From contig NZ_CP049250.1 of assembly GCF_011046895.1 (NCBI RefSeq), positions 558,001 to 622,000 on the forward strand: a stretch of DNA of 64,000 nt. Direction: 5' to 3'. Source of the stretch: Rhizobium rhizoryzae (GTDB taxonomy: Bacteria; Pseudomonadota; Alphaproteobacteria; Rhizobiales; Rhizobiaceae). Both the position numbers and the translations under genes were made by a program. Of this stretch, positions 46,543 through 56,372 are shown piece by piece (within the stretch, counting starts at the first letter, position 1; each line of letters starts with the position of its first letter). The notes under the pieces were generated by a model. It was given only the letters and a program-made list of their open reading frames with translations, did no database searches and was not told the origin of the DNA.

Positions 46543-47706
46543 TCAGGAGGATGTCTGCTCTTCGGCGCGTGGCGTTGAGGCCACTGCCTCAGGCTCGGAA
46601 ATCGGTGCTTCGTGCTCTCCCTTGGGCGAGCGACGGCGCGCGACGATCTGTTTGCGCCGAACGATGCGGACACGCTTGATGCGCCGCGGATCGGCATCAA
46701 GAATCTGAAATTCGAAACCGGGAACCGCCTGAACCAGTTCTCCGCGCACCGGAATGCGACCGAGCGCCGAAAAGATCAATCCTCCCAGTGTGTCAACGTC
46801 TTCCAATTGCTCGGCAACGTCGAAGTCCGGCCCGATCGCTTCCGCGATCTCTTCCAGTTCGACACGGGCATCGGCGAGCCAGACATCCTCGCCGATGCGA
46901 GAGAACATGACTTCTTCATCGTCATGTTCATCATCGACATCACCAATGACCATCTCGACGATGTCTTCGTGGCTTACCAGTCCATCCGTGCCGCCATATT
47001 CGTCGATGACCAGCGCCATCTGGGTGCGGGTTGCCTGCATGGTTCGCAGCAGGTCCGACGCGAGCATGGATGGCGGAACAAACAACACTTTGCGAATGAG
47101 GCCTGCCTCCGCCACGGTCTTGCTGAGATCGACGCGTCCCAGATCGAAGGCCGGTCTTGGCACGCGTGCAGGCTTTTCCTTCAAAACCGCATCCGGCGCC
47201 ACATCCACCTGCACCGTCTTGGCGGTGGAGGTCTTTCGCTTGTTGCGTGCCTGCTTGGCCAGATAGGATAGAAGATCACGGATATGGACAAAGCCACGCG
47301 GATCATCCAGCGTTTCGCTGTAAACCGGCATTCGGGAGCGACCTGTTTCCTCGAAGTGGATCAGCAACTCGCCCAGTGTCATCGTAATATCGATTGCTTC
47401 GATATCGGCACGCGGCACCATGACATCCTCGATCCGAACCTCCCGGAAACGAAGAATATTGTGCAACATGTCGCGCTCTTCAGGCGAGAATGCCGCACCC
47501 ACCGCAGTATCGGTCAAAAGGGCATCGGCAAGATCTTCGCGGAGCCGCTCGCCTTGCGCCGGGCGCAGAAGCCGTATGGCTCTCGCCCAGAAGGAATTGC
47601 CGTTGCGACTGCTCGGCTCACGTTTTAACGGACTGCCACCTTCATCAGAAGATGACTGATCCGCTTCGGTGCCGCTCTGCGCGGCGCTGGTAGAAATCTC
47701 GTTCAT
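46543..47706 (-). CDS. CBS-domain protein of the CorC/TlyC family
   Basis: 387 residues: two CBS domains (VMVPRADIEAIDITMTLGEL; VPPSMLASDLLRTMQ with DEYGGTDGLVSHEDIVE) and a C-terminal CorC/HlyC transporter-associated domain. It lacks the DUF21 membrane domain of larger relatives, so it is cytoplasmic, like CorC. Annotated variously as hemolysin C or magnesium/cobalt efflux protein; with ybeY and lnt next to it CorC is the better name. N-terminal 35 residues are low-complexity. Confidence 0.9.
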   Translation of the reverse strand: MNEISTSAAQSGTEADQSSSDEGGSPLKREPSSRNGNSFWARAIRLLRPAQGERLREDLADALLTDTAVGAAFSPEERDMLHNILRFREVRIEDVMVPRADIEAIDITMTLGELLIHFEETGRSRMPVYSETLDDPRGFVHIRDLLSYLAKQARNKRKTSTAKTVQVDVAPDAVLKEKPARVPRPAFDLGRVDLSKTVAEAGLIRKVLFVPPSMLASDLLRTMQATRTQMALVIDEYGGTDGLVSHEDIVEMVIGDVDDEHDDEEVMFSRIGEDVWLADARVELEEIAEAIGPDFDVAEQLEDVDTLGGLIFSALGRIPVRGELVQAVPGFEFQILDADPRRIKRVRIVRRKQIVARRRSPKGEHEAPISEPEAVASTPRAEEQTSS

Positions 47707-47716
47707 GGTTCCAAGT

Positions 47717-48226
47717 TTACACTATCGGGTCCTGTCCCGCATAGGGATCAGATAGGCCGAGCTCCGCCAAAATGCGAGTCTCCAGCGCTTCCATTTGTTC
47801 CGCTTCGTCATCATTCAGATGGTCGTAGCCGAACAGATGCAAAAATCCATGCACCATCAGATGGGTCAAATGGTCCTCGAAAGGCTTCTCGAGGTCAAGC
47901 GCTTCCCGCTCGACGGTCTCTCGGGCGATAACGATATCGCCCAGCATCGGACCTGGTTTCTTGCCCGGCGTGATGGGGAATGCAGGAAAGGAGAGCACAT
48001 TGGTCGGCTTGTCCTTACCCCGCCATTCGGCGTTGATTTCGCGGATCGTTTCGTCGTCCGTGAAGACAAGTGAAAGCTCCACGGGGTGAGGAGGAAAGGG
48101 CTGCTCTTCGTGGCGTGCAAGATAACTGGCAGCCAATGCCAGCACCTTGTCTGCCGCTACCAGCAATCCGTCTTCGTCACCCCAGCGCTCGTCTTCGACG
48201 CTGATCTGTATATCAAGTTCAGGCAT
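47717..48226 (-). CDS. ybeY: endoribonuclease YbeY (rRNA maturation)
   Basis: Single-strand RNase required for 16S rRNA 3' processing and ribosome quality control; in rhizobia also linked to small-RNA control and Hfq-like phenotypes. 169 residues with the zinc motif H-x3-H-x5-H (HGFLHLFGYDH). It lies 15 bases from phoH and 10 from tlyC. Confidence 0.96.
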   Translation of the reverse strand: MPELDIQISVEDERWGDEDGLLVAADKVLALAASYLARHEEQPFPPHPVELSLVFTDDETIREINAEWRGKDKPTNVLSFPAFPITPGKKPGPMLGDIVIARETVEREALDLEKPFEDHLTHLMVHGFLHLFGYDHLNDDEAEQMEALETRILAELGLSDPYAGQDPIV

Positions 48227-48240
48227 AGAAAATGGGATTC

Positions 48241-49299
48241 TTACGAATCCGCAGCCTCGCTTTCCTCATGCACGGCATATTGCGCATCATAGGCCTGAAC
48301 GATCCGGCCAACCAATGGGTGGCGAACAACATCGGTATCCTTGAAGCGGATCACGGAAATACCCTCGACGCCCTTCAGGATCTGCAATGCTTCCACAAGG
48401 CCGGATTTCACGCCGCGCGGCAGATCCACCTGGCTCGGGTCGCCGGTGATGATCATGCGGGAATTTTCGCCAAGACGGGTCAGAAACATCTTCATCTGCA
48501 TGGATGTCGTGTTCTGCGCTTCGTCAAGAATGACTGCCGCATTGGCAAGGGTGCGTCCGCGCATAAAGGCCAGCGGCGCGATCTCGATAACGCCGGCAGT
48601 AATGGCGCGCTCCACCTTGTCTCCGGGCATCATGTCATAGAGCGCGTCATAGAGCGGGCGAAGATAAGGATCGACCTTCTCTTTCATATCACCGGGCAAA
48701 AAGCCCAGGCGTTCGCCCGCTTCCACGGCCGGACGCGACAGGATGATCTTGTCAACTGCGCCGCGTTCCAGAAGTTGGGCGGCATGTGCAACAGCGAGAT
48801 AGGTTTTGCCAGTGCCAGCCGGACCGACGCCGAAGACGAGTTCGGAGCGTTCCAGTGCGCGCATATAGGCGTCCTGGGTCGGAGTGCGCGCCGAAATGGT
48901 TTTCTTGCGCGTGGAGATCTGCGCCATGGAAAGCTTCGCCTTCCGCTCGAGCGTCGGGAGCGTCAACTGGTCATCGGCTGCCACTGCCATGCGAATGGCT
49001 CCTTCCACGTCCGAGACTTCTACGGAGCCGCCCTTTTGAAGACGCTCATACAGGAAATCGAGAGCGCGGCGCGCCTGATTGGTCGCCTGAAGCTCACCGG
49101 TAATGCTGACGGAATTGCCACGGGCGCGGGCATCGATATGAAGACGTTCTTCGAGAAGCTTCAGATGCTGATCGAACTGGCCGAACAGTTCGCTTGCCAG
49201 CCTGTTATTCTCAAACGTCAAAACGAAGTGATTGGCGTCTATCGCAGCGGTGCGGGTGTTGCGCGATGATGAGGATTGTACCAGTTCACGTCCGTTCAA
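48241..49299 (-). CDS. PhoH-like ATPase
   Basis: 352 residues; PhoH domain with Walker A GPAGTGKTYLAVAHA and Walker B AAVILDEAQNTT, preceded by an N-terminal region resembling a KH-like domain (VSITGELQATNQARRALDFL). Often a partner of YbeY in RNA metabolism. The only suitable start is TTG at 49299 (GGGAG 10 bases upstream); the sequence LNGRELV matches relatives that start MNG-. Confidence 0.93.
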   Translation of the reverse strand: MNGRELVQSSSSRNTRTAAIDANHFVLTFENNRLASELFGQFDQHLKLLEERLHIDARARGNSVSITGELQATNQARRALDFLYERLQKGGSVEVSDVEGAIRMAVAADDQLTLPTLERKAKLSMAQISTRKKTISARTPTQDAYMRALERSELVFGVGPAGTGKTYLAVAHAAQLLERGAVDKIILSRPAVEAGERLGFLPGDMKEKVDPYLRPLYDALYDMMPGDKVERAITAGVIEIAPLAFMRGRTLANAAVILDEAQNTTSMQMKMFLTRLGENSRMIITGDPSQVDLPRGVKSGLVEALQILKGVEGISVIRFKDTDVVRHPLVGRIVQAYDAQYAVHEESEAADS

Positions 49300-49334
49300 G
49301 TAGGCATGCTCCCAACAGGATCGATAGTCAGAGT

Positions 49335-50738
49335 TTAACGCTCAATCCGCTCCGCAAACAAGCTGTTTGGTCCGGTGCCGACGATTCGTACAGAAATAAT
49401 GTCACCGATTTGCGATGATTTTGCATCAACATTCACAGATTGCAGCCACGGGGAACGACCAATCAGCTGCTCAGGCATCCGACCCGGCTTTTCAAGCAGG
49501 ATATCGATGACTTTGCCGACGCATGATTCGGCGAATTCATGCTGCTGCTTCAAGAGCAATGCCTGCAGCCTTTCCAGCCGCTCCGCCTTGACCTCTTCCG
49601 CTACCTGAGAACCAAGCTCCGCGCCCGGCGTTCCAGGCCGTGTCGAATATTTGAAGGAGAAGGATTGCGCATAACGAACTGTTTCCACCAGCTTCAGCGT
49701 ATCCTCGAATTCGGCATCCGTCTCGCCGGGGAAGCCAACGATGAAGTCGCCGGAGAGAGCGATATCCGGGCGTGCCGCGCGAATACGTTCAATCAGGCGA
49801 ACATACTCTTCCGCCGTATGACGCCGATTCATTGCCTTGAGGACCCGATCAGATCCCGCCTGAACCGGAAGATGGAGATAGGGCATGAGGGCACGCAGGT
49901 CGCGATGCGCCTCGATCAGCCGATCATCCATGTCACGGGGATGGCTTGTCGTGTAGCGAAGTCGCGCAAGGCCCGGAATTTCTGCCAGTCGATAGAGAAG
50001 ATCGCCAAGCCCCCAGCTTGAACCGTCCAGTCCGGTTCCGTGCCACGCATTGACGTTCTGCCCCAGCAGCGTGATCTCACGGACCCCCGCATCGACGAGC
50101 TTGTTTGCCTCATCGAGTATCTGCGCCAGTGGACGGGACACCTCGGAACCGCGGGTGTAGGGAACGACGCAGAAGGTGCAGAACTTGTCGCATCCTTCCT
50201 GCACCGTCAGGAAGGAGGTTACACCGCGCGAGCGGATCACCTTTTTGTCCGGCACCGGCAGGTGTTCGAACTTGTCTTCGACCGCGTAGTCTGTATCGAC
50301 AACACGTTCGCCCTGACGCGCGCGTTTCAGAGCTTGCGGCAGGCGGTGATAGGTCTGCGGACCGATGACGACATCGACAGCGGAGGAGCGGCGCAGAATT
50401 TCCTCGCCTTCCGCCTGCGCAACGCAGCCCGTGACGCCAATCATCAACTCCCTGCCCTCGGCATTGCGCTCTTTCTTCATATCGCGCAAACGGCCCAGAG
50501 CGGAATAGACCTTATCGGCCGCTTTTTCGCGGATATGACAGGTGTTCAACAGTACGAGGTCAGCGTCCTCAGCCGTATCGGTCGTGACATAGCCTTCGCT
50601 GGCAAGCGCGTCGCCCATACGCACGGAATCGTAGACATTCATCTGACACCCGTAGGTCTTGATGAACACCTTACGTGCATTGGTGCGGTCAGCGGCCTGA
50701 GCCACCGGGTTCGGGATGAGAGCTGTCTGGTCGGTCAT
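49335..50738 (-). CDS. miaB: tRNA-2-methylthio-N6-dimethylallyladenosine synthase
   Basis: Radical-SAM methylthiotransferase modifying A37 of tRNAs that read UNN codons. 467 residues: UPF0004 domain ([12 protein letters not shown]), radical-SAM CxxxCxxC in [16 protein letters not shown], and a C-terminal TRAM domain. Sits between plsC and phoH in the leftward block. Confidence 0.97.
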   Translation of the reverse strand: MTDQTALIPNPVAQAADRTNARKVFIKTYGCQMNVYDSVRMGDALASEGYVTTDTAEDADLVLLNTCHIREKAADKVYSALGRLRDMKKERNAEGRELMIGVTGCVAQAEGEEILRRSSAVDVVIGPQTYHRLPQALKRARQGERVVDTDYAVEDKFEHLPVPDKKVIRSRGVTSFLTVQEGCDKFCTFCVVPYTRGSEVSRPLAQILDEANKLVDAGVREITLLGQNVNAWHGTGLDGSSWGLGDLLYRLAEIPGLARLRYTTSHPRDMDDRLIEAHRDLRALMPYLHLPVQAGSDRVLKAMNRRHTAEEYVRLIERIRAARPDIALSGDFIVGFPGETDAEFEDTLKLVETVRYAQSFSFKYSTRPGTPGAELGSQVAEEVKAERLERLQALLLKQQHEFAESCVGKVIDILLEKPGRMPEQLIGRSPWLQSVNVDAKSSQIGDIISVRIVGTGPNSLFAERIER

Positions 50739-50782
50739 GGCGGGTTCTTTACTGCAAGATCGCCCGGAAATGAAGGGTTCTT

Positions 50783-51577
50783 TCAGCCAGAACGCGGGTA
50801 AAGGCGCTGATTGAGCATGGTGCGCAGGCGCGAGACCACCGATGCGCCGGCAACCTTGCGGTTCGTGTCTGCGCGAAACTCGACAGCCTCACCAAAATCC
50901 ACGTCGACTTCCAGCGCTTCGGCCTTCAGAACGCCCATCAGGTGGGGCGTAAGCTCTATATCACCGGGCCAGGCTGCGATCGGTCGATAATATCGCCCCA
51001 TCGGCATTCCGTAGATGCCCGTATAGGCAATGGAAACCGGCTGCACATAGACCACACCCTCTGGTGAGGAGGCCACGGCGGCGCTGGCGGCGCCGAAAAG
51101 CGATGACTTCACATCAAGCAGACGGTTGCCATCCGATGTCGTCCCCTCAGGGAAGAGAACGACGATCTCGCCACCGCCAAGCCGCGATGCAATCTCGTTC
51201 ACTTGGTCTCCGGCTTTGCGCTTCTGTTCGCGCTCGACGAAGATCGTCTTCTGAAGCTTGGCCAGAACGCCGAAGACCGGCCAGTTGGCGACTTCCGCCT
51301 TGGCGACGTAGACCACGTCTGCGACGGAGCCGAGGACGAGGATATCCTTCCAGGATGCATGGTTTGCAGCGATCATCAGCGGGCGACGAGCTTCCAGGTT
51401 CCCGTGAGTGCGAACATGGAGACCCAGCAGCCGACAGGCCACCCGATGCCAGAAACGTGGCAGGGTTCGTCGCAGCCGCCAGTCGAACTTCAGCCCCAGC
51501 AGTTGAACCGGCAACAGACAGAGTGTGACGACTGCAAGGATGAAAACAATCGCGACGATTCGCAACCAGGCGATCAC
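50783..51577 (-). CDS. plsC: 1-acyl-sn-glycerol-3-phosphate acyltransferase
   Basis: Makes phosphatidic acid from lysophosphatidic acid. 264 residues: N-terminal TM, the catalytic H-x4-D motif in NHASWKD and FPEGTTSDG. The start is GTG at 51577, overlapping the fur stop (GTGA), so translation is coupled. Confidence 0.94.
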   Translation of the reverse strand: MIAWLRIVAIVFILAVVTLCLLPVQLLGLKFDWRLRRTLPRFWHRVACRLLGLHVRTHGNLEARRPLMIAANHASWKDILVLGSVADVVYVAKAEVANWPVFGVLAKLQKTIFVEREQKRKAGDQVNEIASRLGGGEIVVLFPEGTTSDGNRLLDVKSSLFGAASAAVASSPEGVVYVQPVSIAYTGIYGMPMGRYYRPIAAWPGDIELTPHLMGVLKAEALEVDVDFGEAVEFRADTNRKVAGASVVSRLRTMLNQRLYPRSG

Positions 51578-52002
51578 GTGTCGTCCTTGTCGAGCGGGAT
51601 ACCATAAAGCTCCAGACGATGGCCCACGAGCCGGAAGCCATGCTCGCGTGCAATGCGCTCCTGCAGCGCCTCGATTTCGGCGGAATGAAACTCGATCACC
51701 GTGCCGGTTTTCACATCGATCATATGATCATGATGCTCTTCCGGCACCGTTTCGTAACGCGAGCGGCCATCGCGAAAATCATGCTTTTCGATGATCCCGG
51801 CATCCTCGAACAGCTTGACCGTGCGATAGACAGTCGAAATCGAAATGCGCGGATCGATCTTGCTGGAGCGCCGATACAGTTCCTCGACGTCCGGATGATC
51901 ATCGGATTCCTGCAGGGTCCGCGCAATCACCCGGCGCTGCTCGGTCATGCGCATGCCCTTTTGAGCACAAAGCTCTTCCAGCGATTTGGTCAAATCGGTC
52001 AT
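51574..52002 (-). CDS. fur: Fur-family metalloregulator (Mur-like, Mn-responsive)
   Basis: 142 residues: winged-helix domain (ISISTVYRTVKLFEDAGII) and the metal-binding EEHHDHMIDVKTG. The structural CxxC that follows in E. coli Fur is missing (MIDV instead), and there is no cysteine pair. That, plus the rhizobial context, fits Mur, which in Rhizobium, Sinorhizobium and Agrobacterium represses manganese uptake instead of controlling iron. The role is inferred from those relatives. Confidence 0.92.
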   Translation of the reverse strand: MTDLTKSLEELCAQKGMRMTEQRRVIARTLQESDDHPDVEELYRRSSKIDPRISISTVYRTVKLFEDAGIIEKHDFRDGRSRYETVPEEHHDHMIDVKTGTVIEFHSAEIEALQERIAREHGFRLVGHRLELYGIPLDKDDT

Positions 52003-52041
52003 CGTGTCACGGCCTTGCGCGTTCCCGTCATCGCCAAGGGA

Positions 52042-52536
52042 CTAGCGAAGATCACGCTTCATGACAAGCGCCGCGGAACGCGTTCCATCGGCGCTCGCAT
52101 AATAGGCAGGTCTGCGGGCAACCTGCTTGAAGCCAAGCCTGCGATAAAGCCCGACAGCCGGGTCGTTGGTCTCCTCGACTTCCAGGAACATCTCTTCGGC
52201 GCCGCGCTCCACCGCATCGCGAAGCGCTGCCTGCATCAGCCGCCAGCCGAGCCCGGAGCGACCGACTTTTTCGCCAACAGCAATCGTGAGAATTTCCGAT
52301 TCGCCGCCCGCCTCACGGGCAAGCACGAAGCCACCCAACGGCCTGCTGAAGAAAGCATTCGTTTGAATGGCGCAAAAGCCGAAGACACCCGACTGTTCGA
52401 GAAGGTTCAAAACCTCCTGCTCACTCCACTGGCGAGCAAAGCGCTGCCCGTGCATCTCCGAAACGGCAGCCGCGTCCGCATCGCGCATCGGTACGATGTC
52501 GAAAAACGGCTTCCAGGTCAGGTAGTCCTCAAACAT
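52042..52536 (-). CDS. rimI: ribosomal-protein-alanine N-acetyltransferase
   Basis: GNAT acetyltransferase, 164 residues; acetyl-CoA site in GEKVGRSGLGWRLMQAAL and the C-terminal EVEETNDPAVGLYRRLGF. Acetylates the N-terminus of ribosomal protein S18. Follows tsaB by 9 bases, a widespread pairing. Confidence 0.93.
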   Translation of the reverse strand: MFEDYLTWKPFFDIVPMRDADAAAVSEMHGQRFARQWSEQEVLNLLEQSGVFGFCAIQTNAFFSRPLGGFVLAREAGGESEILTIAVGEKVGRSGLGWRLMQAALRDAVERGAEEMFLEVEETNDPAVGLYRRLGFKQVARRPAYYASADGTRSAALVMKRDLR

Positions 52537-52545
52537 GAAGTCTCG

Positions 52546-53205
52546 TCAGGCACGAAGTAGGGCAAAACCATCCTGCGGTTTAGCATCCGGCCCGCGCAGG
52601 TAAAGAGGTTTTGGCAAATCCACAGTCACGTCCGCCAAGGCAGCAAGCCGGGCGACCACGGCGATGTCGAACCGATCGGGTTCGACTGTCTTGTCCGCAT
52701 CGTCGAGCAAGGCGCAAGCGGTGCCGGTCACTTTAGCTCCGAAATGTGCAACCCAACGTCGGAGTTGCTCAACATCAATGCTTTGCGGTGGATTAAGCGG
52801 CTTTCCATCCACCGCAAAGACCTGTGCATAGATCTCGTCGCGTTTGGCATCCATGGCGGCTATGACGGGAAGTGATGAATCTGCATTGAGATGCATTCGC
52901 GCGAGCGTGTGCAGCGTCGACACGCCGACCGTATCGACGCCAAGAGCCAGACCGAAACCCCGGGCAGCGGCAACACCGACACGAATTCCGGTGAAGGAGC
53001 CTGGGCCAATCGTTACGCCGATCCGCTCGATGCTACCCAGCGAAATACCGGCAGTACCCACAGCTTCTTCAACCATGGCCATCAGCCGTTCTGCATGCCC
53101 TTTGCCGATCCGCTCGCTTACGACCGACAACATCTGGCCGGACGCGGCGTCAAGAACCGCGGCGGAGCAATCCACCCCCGCCGTATCGATTGCCAGAACC
53201 TTCAT
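52546..53205 (-). CDS. tsaB: tRNA threonylcarbamoyladenosine biosynthesis protein TsaB
   Basis: 219 residues, ASKHA fold: MKVLAIDTAGVDCSAAV at the N-terminus and IGVTIGPGSFTGIRVGVA in the middle. Scaffold partner of TsaD and TsaE in adding the t6A modification to A37 of ANN-reading tRNAs; it lacks the metal-binding His residues of TsaD. Upstream partner nfu is 6 bases away. Confidence 0.94.
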   Translation of the reverse strand: MKVLAIDTAGVDCSAAVLDAASGQMLSVVSERIGKGHAERLMAMVEEAVGTAGISLGSIERIGVTIGPGSFTGIRVGVAAARGFGLALGVDTVGVSTLHTLARMHLNADSSLPVIAAMDAKRDEIYAQVFAVDGKPLNPPQSIDVEQLRRWVAHFGAKVTGTACALLDDADKTVEPDRFDIAVVARLAALADVTVDLPKPLYLRGPDAKPQDGFALLRA

Positions 53206-53211
53206 GGAGGA

Positions 53212-53778
53212 TCAGAGCGCTTCGACTGCTTGTACTTCAGGCACAAAATGGCGCAGCAGGTTCTGTACACCGTGCTTCAGCGTTGCCGTCGAGGACGGGC
53301 AACCCGAGCAAGCGCCCTTCATGTTCAGGTAGACTGTTCCTTCGCGGAAGCCCTTGAACGTGATGTCGCCACCATCCTGAGCAACAGCCGGACGGACACG
53401 CGTTTCGAGCAATTCCTTGATGGTCGCGACAATGGTTTCATCGCCCGCATCGAAGAACTCGCCTTCCTCATCGGTTGCTTCCGCAAAGCTTGCAGAACCA
53501 CCCATAACCGGCTGACCGGACATGAAGTGTTCCATGATGGAGCCGAGGATTGCTGGCTTCAGATGCTGCCACTCCTGCGCTTCCTTCGTGACGGTCACGA
53601 AATCGTAGCCGAAATAGACGCCTGTGACGCCCGGAATATTGAACAGACGTGCTGCAAGCGGTGACGCCTGGGCTTCATCGGACGAGCGGAAATCGGCGGT
53701 GCCCTTTTCCATCACGACCTTGCCCGGCAGAAACTTTAGCGTTGCAGGGTTCGGGGTGGCTTCGGTCTGGATGAACAT
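53212..53778 (-). CDS. Fe-S cluster scaffold/carrier protein (Nfu family)
   Basis: 188 residues: an N-terminal Nfu domain (MFIQTEATPNPATLKFLPG) and a C-terminal NifU-like domain with the cluster-binding Cys pair in GACSGCPSS. Delivers 4Fe-4S clusters to client enzymes. Start 53778 follows AAGGAG; the frame's longer extension to 53874 is not used. Co-transcribed with tsaB and rimI, and near the Fe-S enzyme MiaB. Confidence 0.94.
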   Translation of the reverse strand: MFIQTEATPNPATLKFLPGKVVMEKGTADFRSSDEAQASPLAARLFNIPGVTGVYFGYDFVTVTKEAQEWQHLKPAILGSIMEHFMSGQPVMGGSASFAEATDEEGEFFDAGDETIVATIKELLETRVRPAVAQDGGDITFKGFREGTVYLNMKGACSGCPSSTATLKHGVQNLLRHFVPEVQAVEAL

Positions 53779-53890
53779 GTCGCATCTCCTTGGCGGCTCT
53801 CGCAGCGCCAGTTTAGAATTCTTCAAAAGAAGATAGTCGCATTCAGCTTTATGTTCAAGTGCGCCTTTGCTCAACGAGGGTCAAGAGCGA

Positions 53891-54382
53891 TCAGCAGAGT
53901 GCGTCGATTTCGTCGTCGCTGAGTGTATCCGGCAGAACGGTGACCGGAATGGGAAAAGCGGCGGTGCGGCCGGCAAGCGAGGCGACCAGTGGGCCCGGCC
54001 CTTCCTTTGCGGAACCGGCAGCCAGAACCAGAATGGCAATGTCCCGGTCTTCTTCGATCGCGGCATTGATCTCTTCAGCAGCATTTCCTTCGCGAATCAC
54101 GATTTCCGGATCGATGCCAATGGTCTCGCGCACTTTCTGCGCCACCTTTGCCATGACTGCCTCGGCCTCCTCACGCGCCTCCGCACGCATGATCTGCTCA
54201 ACACCCAGCCATTGCTGAAAATCCCCCTCGGGGATCACATAGAGCATGACCAGAGAGCCATTGGTATTCTGGGCGCGGCGGCCTGCATAGTGCACGGCGC
54301 GCTCGCATTCCGGCGTACCGTCGATCACGGCCATGAACTTGCGCCGGTGCCCCTCCAGCCGTGACAGTCGCTTTGAAACCAT
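53891..54382 (-). CDS. universal stress protein (UspA family)
   Basis: 163 residues with the Usp fold: KFMAVIDGTPECERAVHYAGR, and the ATP-binding-type C-terminus ILVLAAGSAKEGPGPLVASL. The C-terminal glycine motif departs from the classic G-x2-G-x9-G-S, so nucleotide binding is uncertain. Strong GGAGGGGAAG upstream of the ATG. Confidence 0.9.
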   Translation of the reverse strand: MVSKRLSRLEGHRRKFMAVIDGTPECERAVHYAGRRAQNTNGSLVMLYVIPEGDFQQWLGVEQIMRAEAREEAEAVMAKVAQKVRETIGIDPEIVIREGNAAEEINAAIEEDRDIAILVLAAGSAKEGPGPLVASLAGRTAAFPIPVTVLPDTLSDDEIDALC

Positions 54383-54448
54383 GCTTCCCCTCCGTCACCT
54401 CGACCAATCCCATCGAGATTGCGGAATCTATACGAAAACTGCCAAATG

Positions 54449-54477
54449 AAAACCCGCCGGTCATGACACCAGCGGGC
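54449..54477 (-). terminator. terminator after trpS
   Basis: On the minus strand CCCGC...GCGGG with partly paired inner arms, followed by TTTTCATTT. It separates trpS from the usp-nfu-tsaB unit. Confidence 0.75.
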
Positions 54478-54500
54478 TCACATGAAACTGATCTTTTCTA

Positions 54501-55565
54501 TCAGCGCAGGAAGCCGACGATGTCATAAACGTCGTTCATCACCGCTTCGGCTCGGGCGCGGGCGCGCTCACCGCCATCCTTCAGGATTGCGTCGATATGC
54601 GAGGTATCCCCGAGCAGACGGCGCATTTCGGCGCTGATCGGTGCCAGAACCTGAACGGCCAGATCGGCCAGCGCGGGTTTGAAAACGGAGAATTGCTGAC
54701 CGCCGAATTCCTTCAGAACATCGGCCTTCGTCCTATCGGCAAGAGCGGCATAGATACCGATCAGATTGTCCGCTTCCGGACGCCCGGCCAGCCCTTCGAC
54801 TTCCGACGGCAGACCGTCGGGATCTGTCTTTGCCTTGCGGATCTTCTTGAGAATTTCGTCAGCATCATCCATCAAGTTGATGCGAGACAGATCGGACGGG
54901 TCGGACTTGGACATCTTCTTGGTGCCATCGCGCAAGCTCATGACGCGGGGTGCCGGACCATCGATCAAAGGCTCGACCAGCGGGAAATAGCCATGGATCG
55001 GCTCTTCGCCGACCACCATGTCCACGCCCTGACCTGTGGTGCGGATGCGCTCCTGGAAATCGATGTTGAACTTCTGCGCAATATCACGCGCCAGTTCCAG
55101 ATGCTGCTTCTGGTCGTCTCCGACCGGCACGTGGGTCGCGCGATAGACAAGAATATCGGCAGCCATCAGGCTCGGATAAGCGAGAAGGCCGAGGGATGCG
55201 TTTTCACGATCCTTGCCGGCCTTGTCCTTGAACTGCGTCATGCGGTTCATCCAGCCGATGCGCGCAACGCAGTTGAAGATCCAGGCCAGTTCCGCATGCT
55301 GCGGCACAGCCGACTGATTGAAGACGATATGCTTGACCGGATCGATACCGGACGCGATGAAGGCGGCAGCAATCGAGCGGATCTGTCCTTTCAGATCCTC
55401 ATGCACGAGTTGCGCCGTGATCGCGTGGAGGTCAACGACGCAATAGATGCAGTCGTTGTTCTCCTGAAGCGCCACGAATTTGCGGATGGCGCCAAGATAA
55501 TTCCCGAGATGCAGGTTTCCGGTCGGTTGTACGCCGGAAAAGACAAGCGGCTTGAAGCTGTTCAT
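54501..55565 (-). CDS. trpS: tryptophanyl-tRNA synthetase
   Basis: Class I synthetase, 354 residues. HIGH-type motif [10 protein letters not shown] and KMSKS in KKMSKSDPS. The start at 55565 ([16 protein letters not shown]) follows GAGGACG; the frame opens 17 codons earlier. In rhizobia trpS and murJ-glnD are neighbours, here separated by the M15 peptidase gene on the other strand. Confidence 0.97.
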   Translation of the reverse strand: MNSFKPLVFSGVQPTGNLHLGNYLGAIRKFVALQENNDCIYCVVDLHAITAQLVHEDLKGQIRSIAAAFIASGIDPVKHIVFNQSAVPQHAELAWIFNCVARIGWMNRMTQFKDKAGKDRENASLGLLAYPSLMAADILVYRATHVPVGDDQKQHLELARDIAQKFNIDFQERIRTTGQGVDMVVGEEPIHGYFPLVEPLIDGPAPRVMSLRDGTKKMSKSDPSDLSRINLMDDADEILKKIRKAKTDPDGLPSEVEGLAGRPEADNLIGIYAALADRTKADVLKEFGGQQFSVFKPALADLAVQVLAPISAEMRRLLGDTSHIDAILKDGGERARARAEAVMNDVYDIVGFLR

Positions 55566-55937
55566 ATCGTCCTCGATAGGCTGGTGGAGGGCCACAGGCT
55601 TTCGGAAACGAGGCATCGGAAAGGGTGAAGTCTTTCCGCGTCCCGCCCCTGACGGCCAGGGTTTTCAAGCCGCGCTTGAAGCACGACGCTCGCAACCGAT
55701 CAAGAGGGCATCACGATGCGTGCTGGATCAGATCCTTCAAAACGCATTTCCACAGGCGGTCCACAGTCGAACTACTTTGCACGTCATAAATTCCGCAATG
55801 GTTAATGGATCTTAGCAATTAAGGCAGCGACTTCTCTAATTTGAGCAAATTTGTCCTTATTGACGTCACTTTGAGAAACGAAATGCTCCGCACATTCTTT
55901 TGCGGCTGTCCGAGGGCCGCACAGTTACGGAGTTCAA
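55566..55937. other. 372-base divergent intergenic region (trpS / M15 peptidase)
   Basis: No gene seen. It carries the trpS leader on the left. The right part is AT-rich from 55780 to 55890, with a TTGACG (55860-55865) as possible -35 element but no convincing -10, and a GCGGC...GCCGC hairpin just before the peptidase start. Confidence 0.55.
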
Positions 55938-56372
55938 ATGCGTTTACTTCTATGTGTCGGGCTTAGTCTCGCCATCGCGGCCACATCCGCCATTGCCGGA
56001 GAGGCCTCCACAGAGAGCAACGGTGTCAAGAAGCGCCGCGCCAATCTATTCAAGCACGATTATAGCGCGGCCTATACGGTACAAAGAGTCAGCGTCCGGA
56101 CAGGATGCTTTCCCGAAAAGCTGGAGGCGATCCTCGCTCATATTGCGCAGCAGACGGGTCGCAAGCCCGTAGTGACGTCAGGCCATCGTCCCCGCGCCGG
56201 GGCCTCACAGCACAGCCATTGCCTCGCCGCCGACATCCGGGTTCCGGGTGTGTCTGATCGCAAAGTGGTGGCTGCGGCCAGCACAGCCCCCGGAATTGGC
56301 GGCATCGGGCGCTATTGCAATGGCATCATCCACGTCGATGTCGGGCCAAAGCGTCGCTGGGTCTATTGCTGA
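55938..56372 (+). CDS. secreted D,D-carboxypeptidase-like protein (peptidase M15 fold)
   Basis: 144 residues: signal peptide (cleavage near AIAGE), then a small M15/YcbK-like domain with SGHRPRAGASQHSHCLAADIRVPG, giving zinc ligands His and Asp, and the third ligand His in IIHVDVG. Probably trims peptidoglycan stems or cross-links. Its last 10 bases overlap the end of murJ on the opposite strand. Two Cys near the N- and C-terminus (TGCF, VYC) may form a disulfide. Confidence 0.87.
   Translation: MRLLLCVGLSLAIAATSAIAGEASTESNGVKKRRANLFKHDYSAAYTVQRVSVRTGCFPEKLEAILAHIAQQTGRKPVVTSGHRPRAGASQHSHCLAADIRVPGVSDRKVVAAASTAPGIGGIGRYCNGIIHVDVGPKRRWVYC

Noticed and set aside
48232..49269. 345-codon ORF antisense to phoH
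   Set aside because: Shadow frame of PhoH; no start signal and no recognisable domain.
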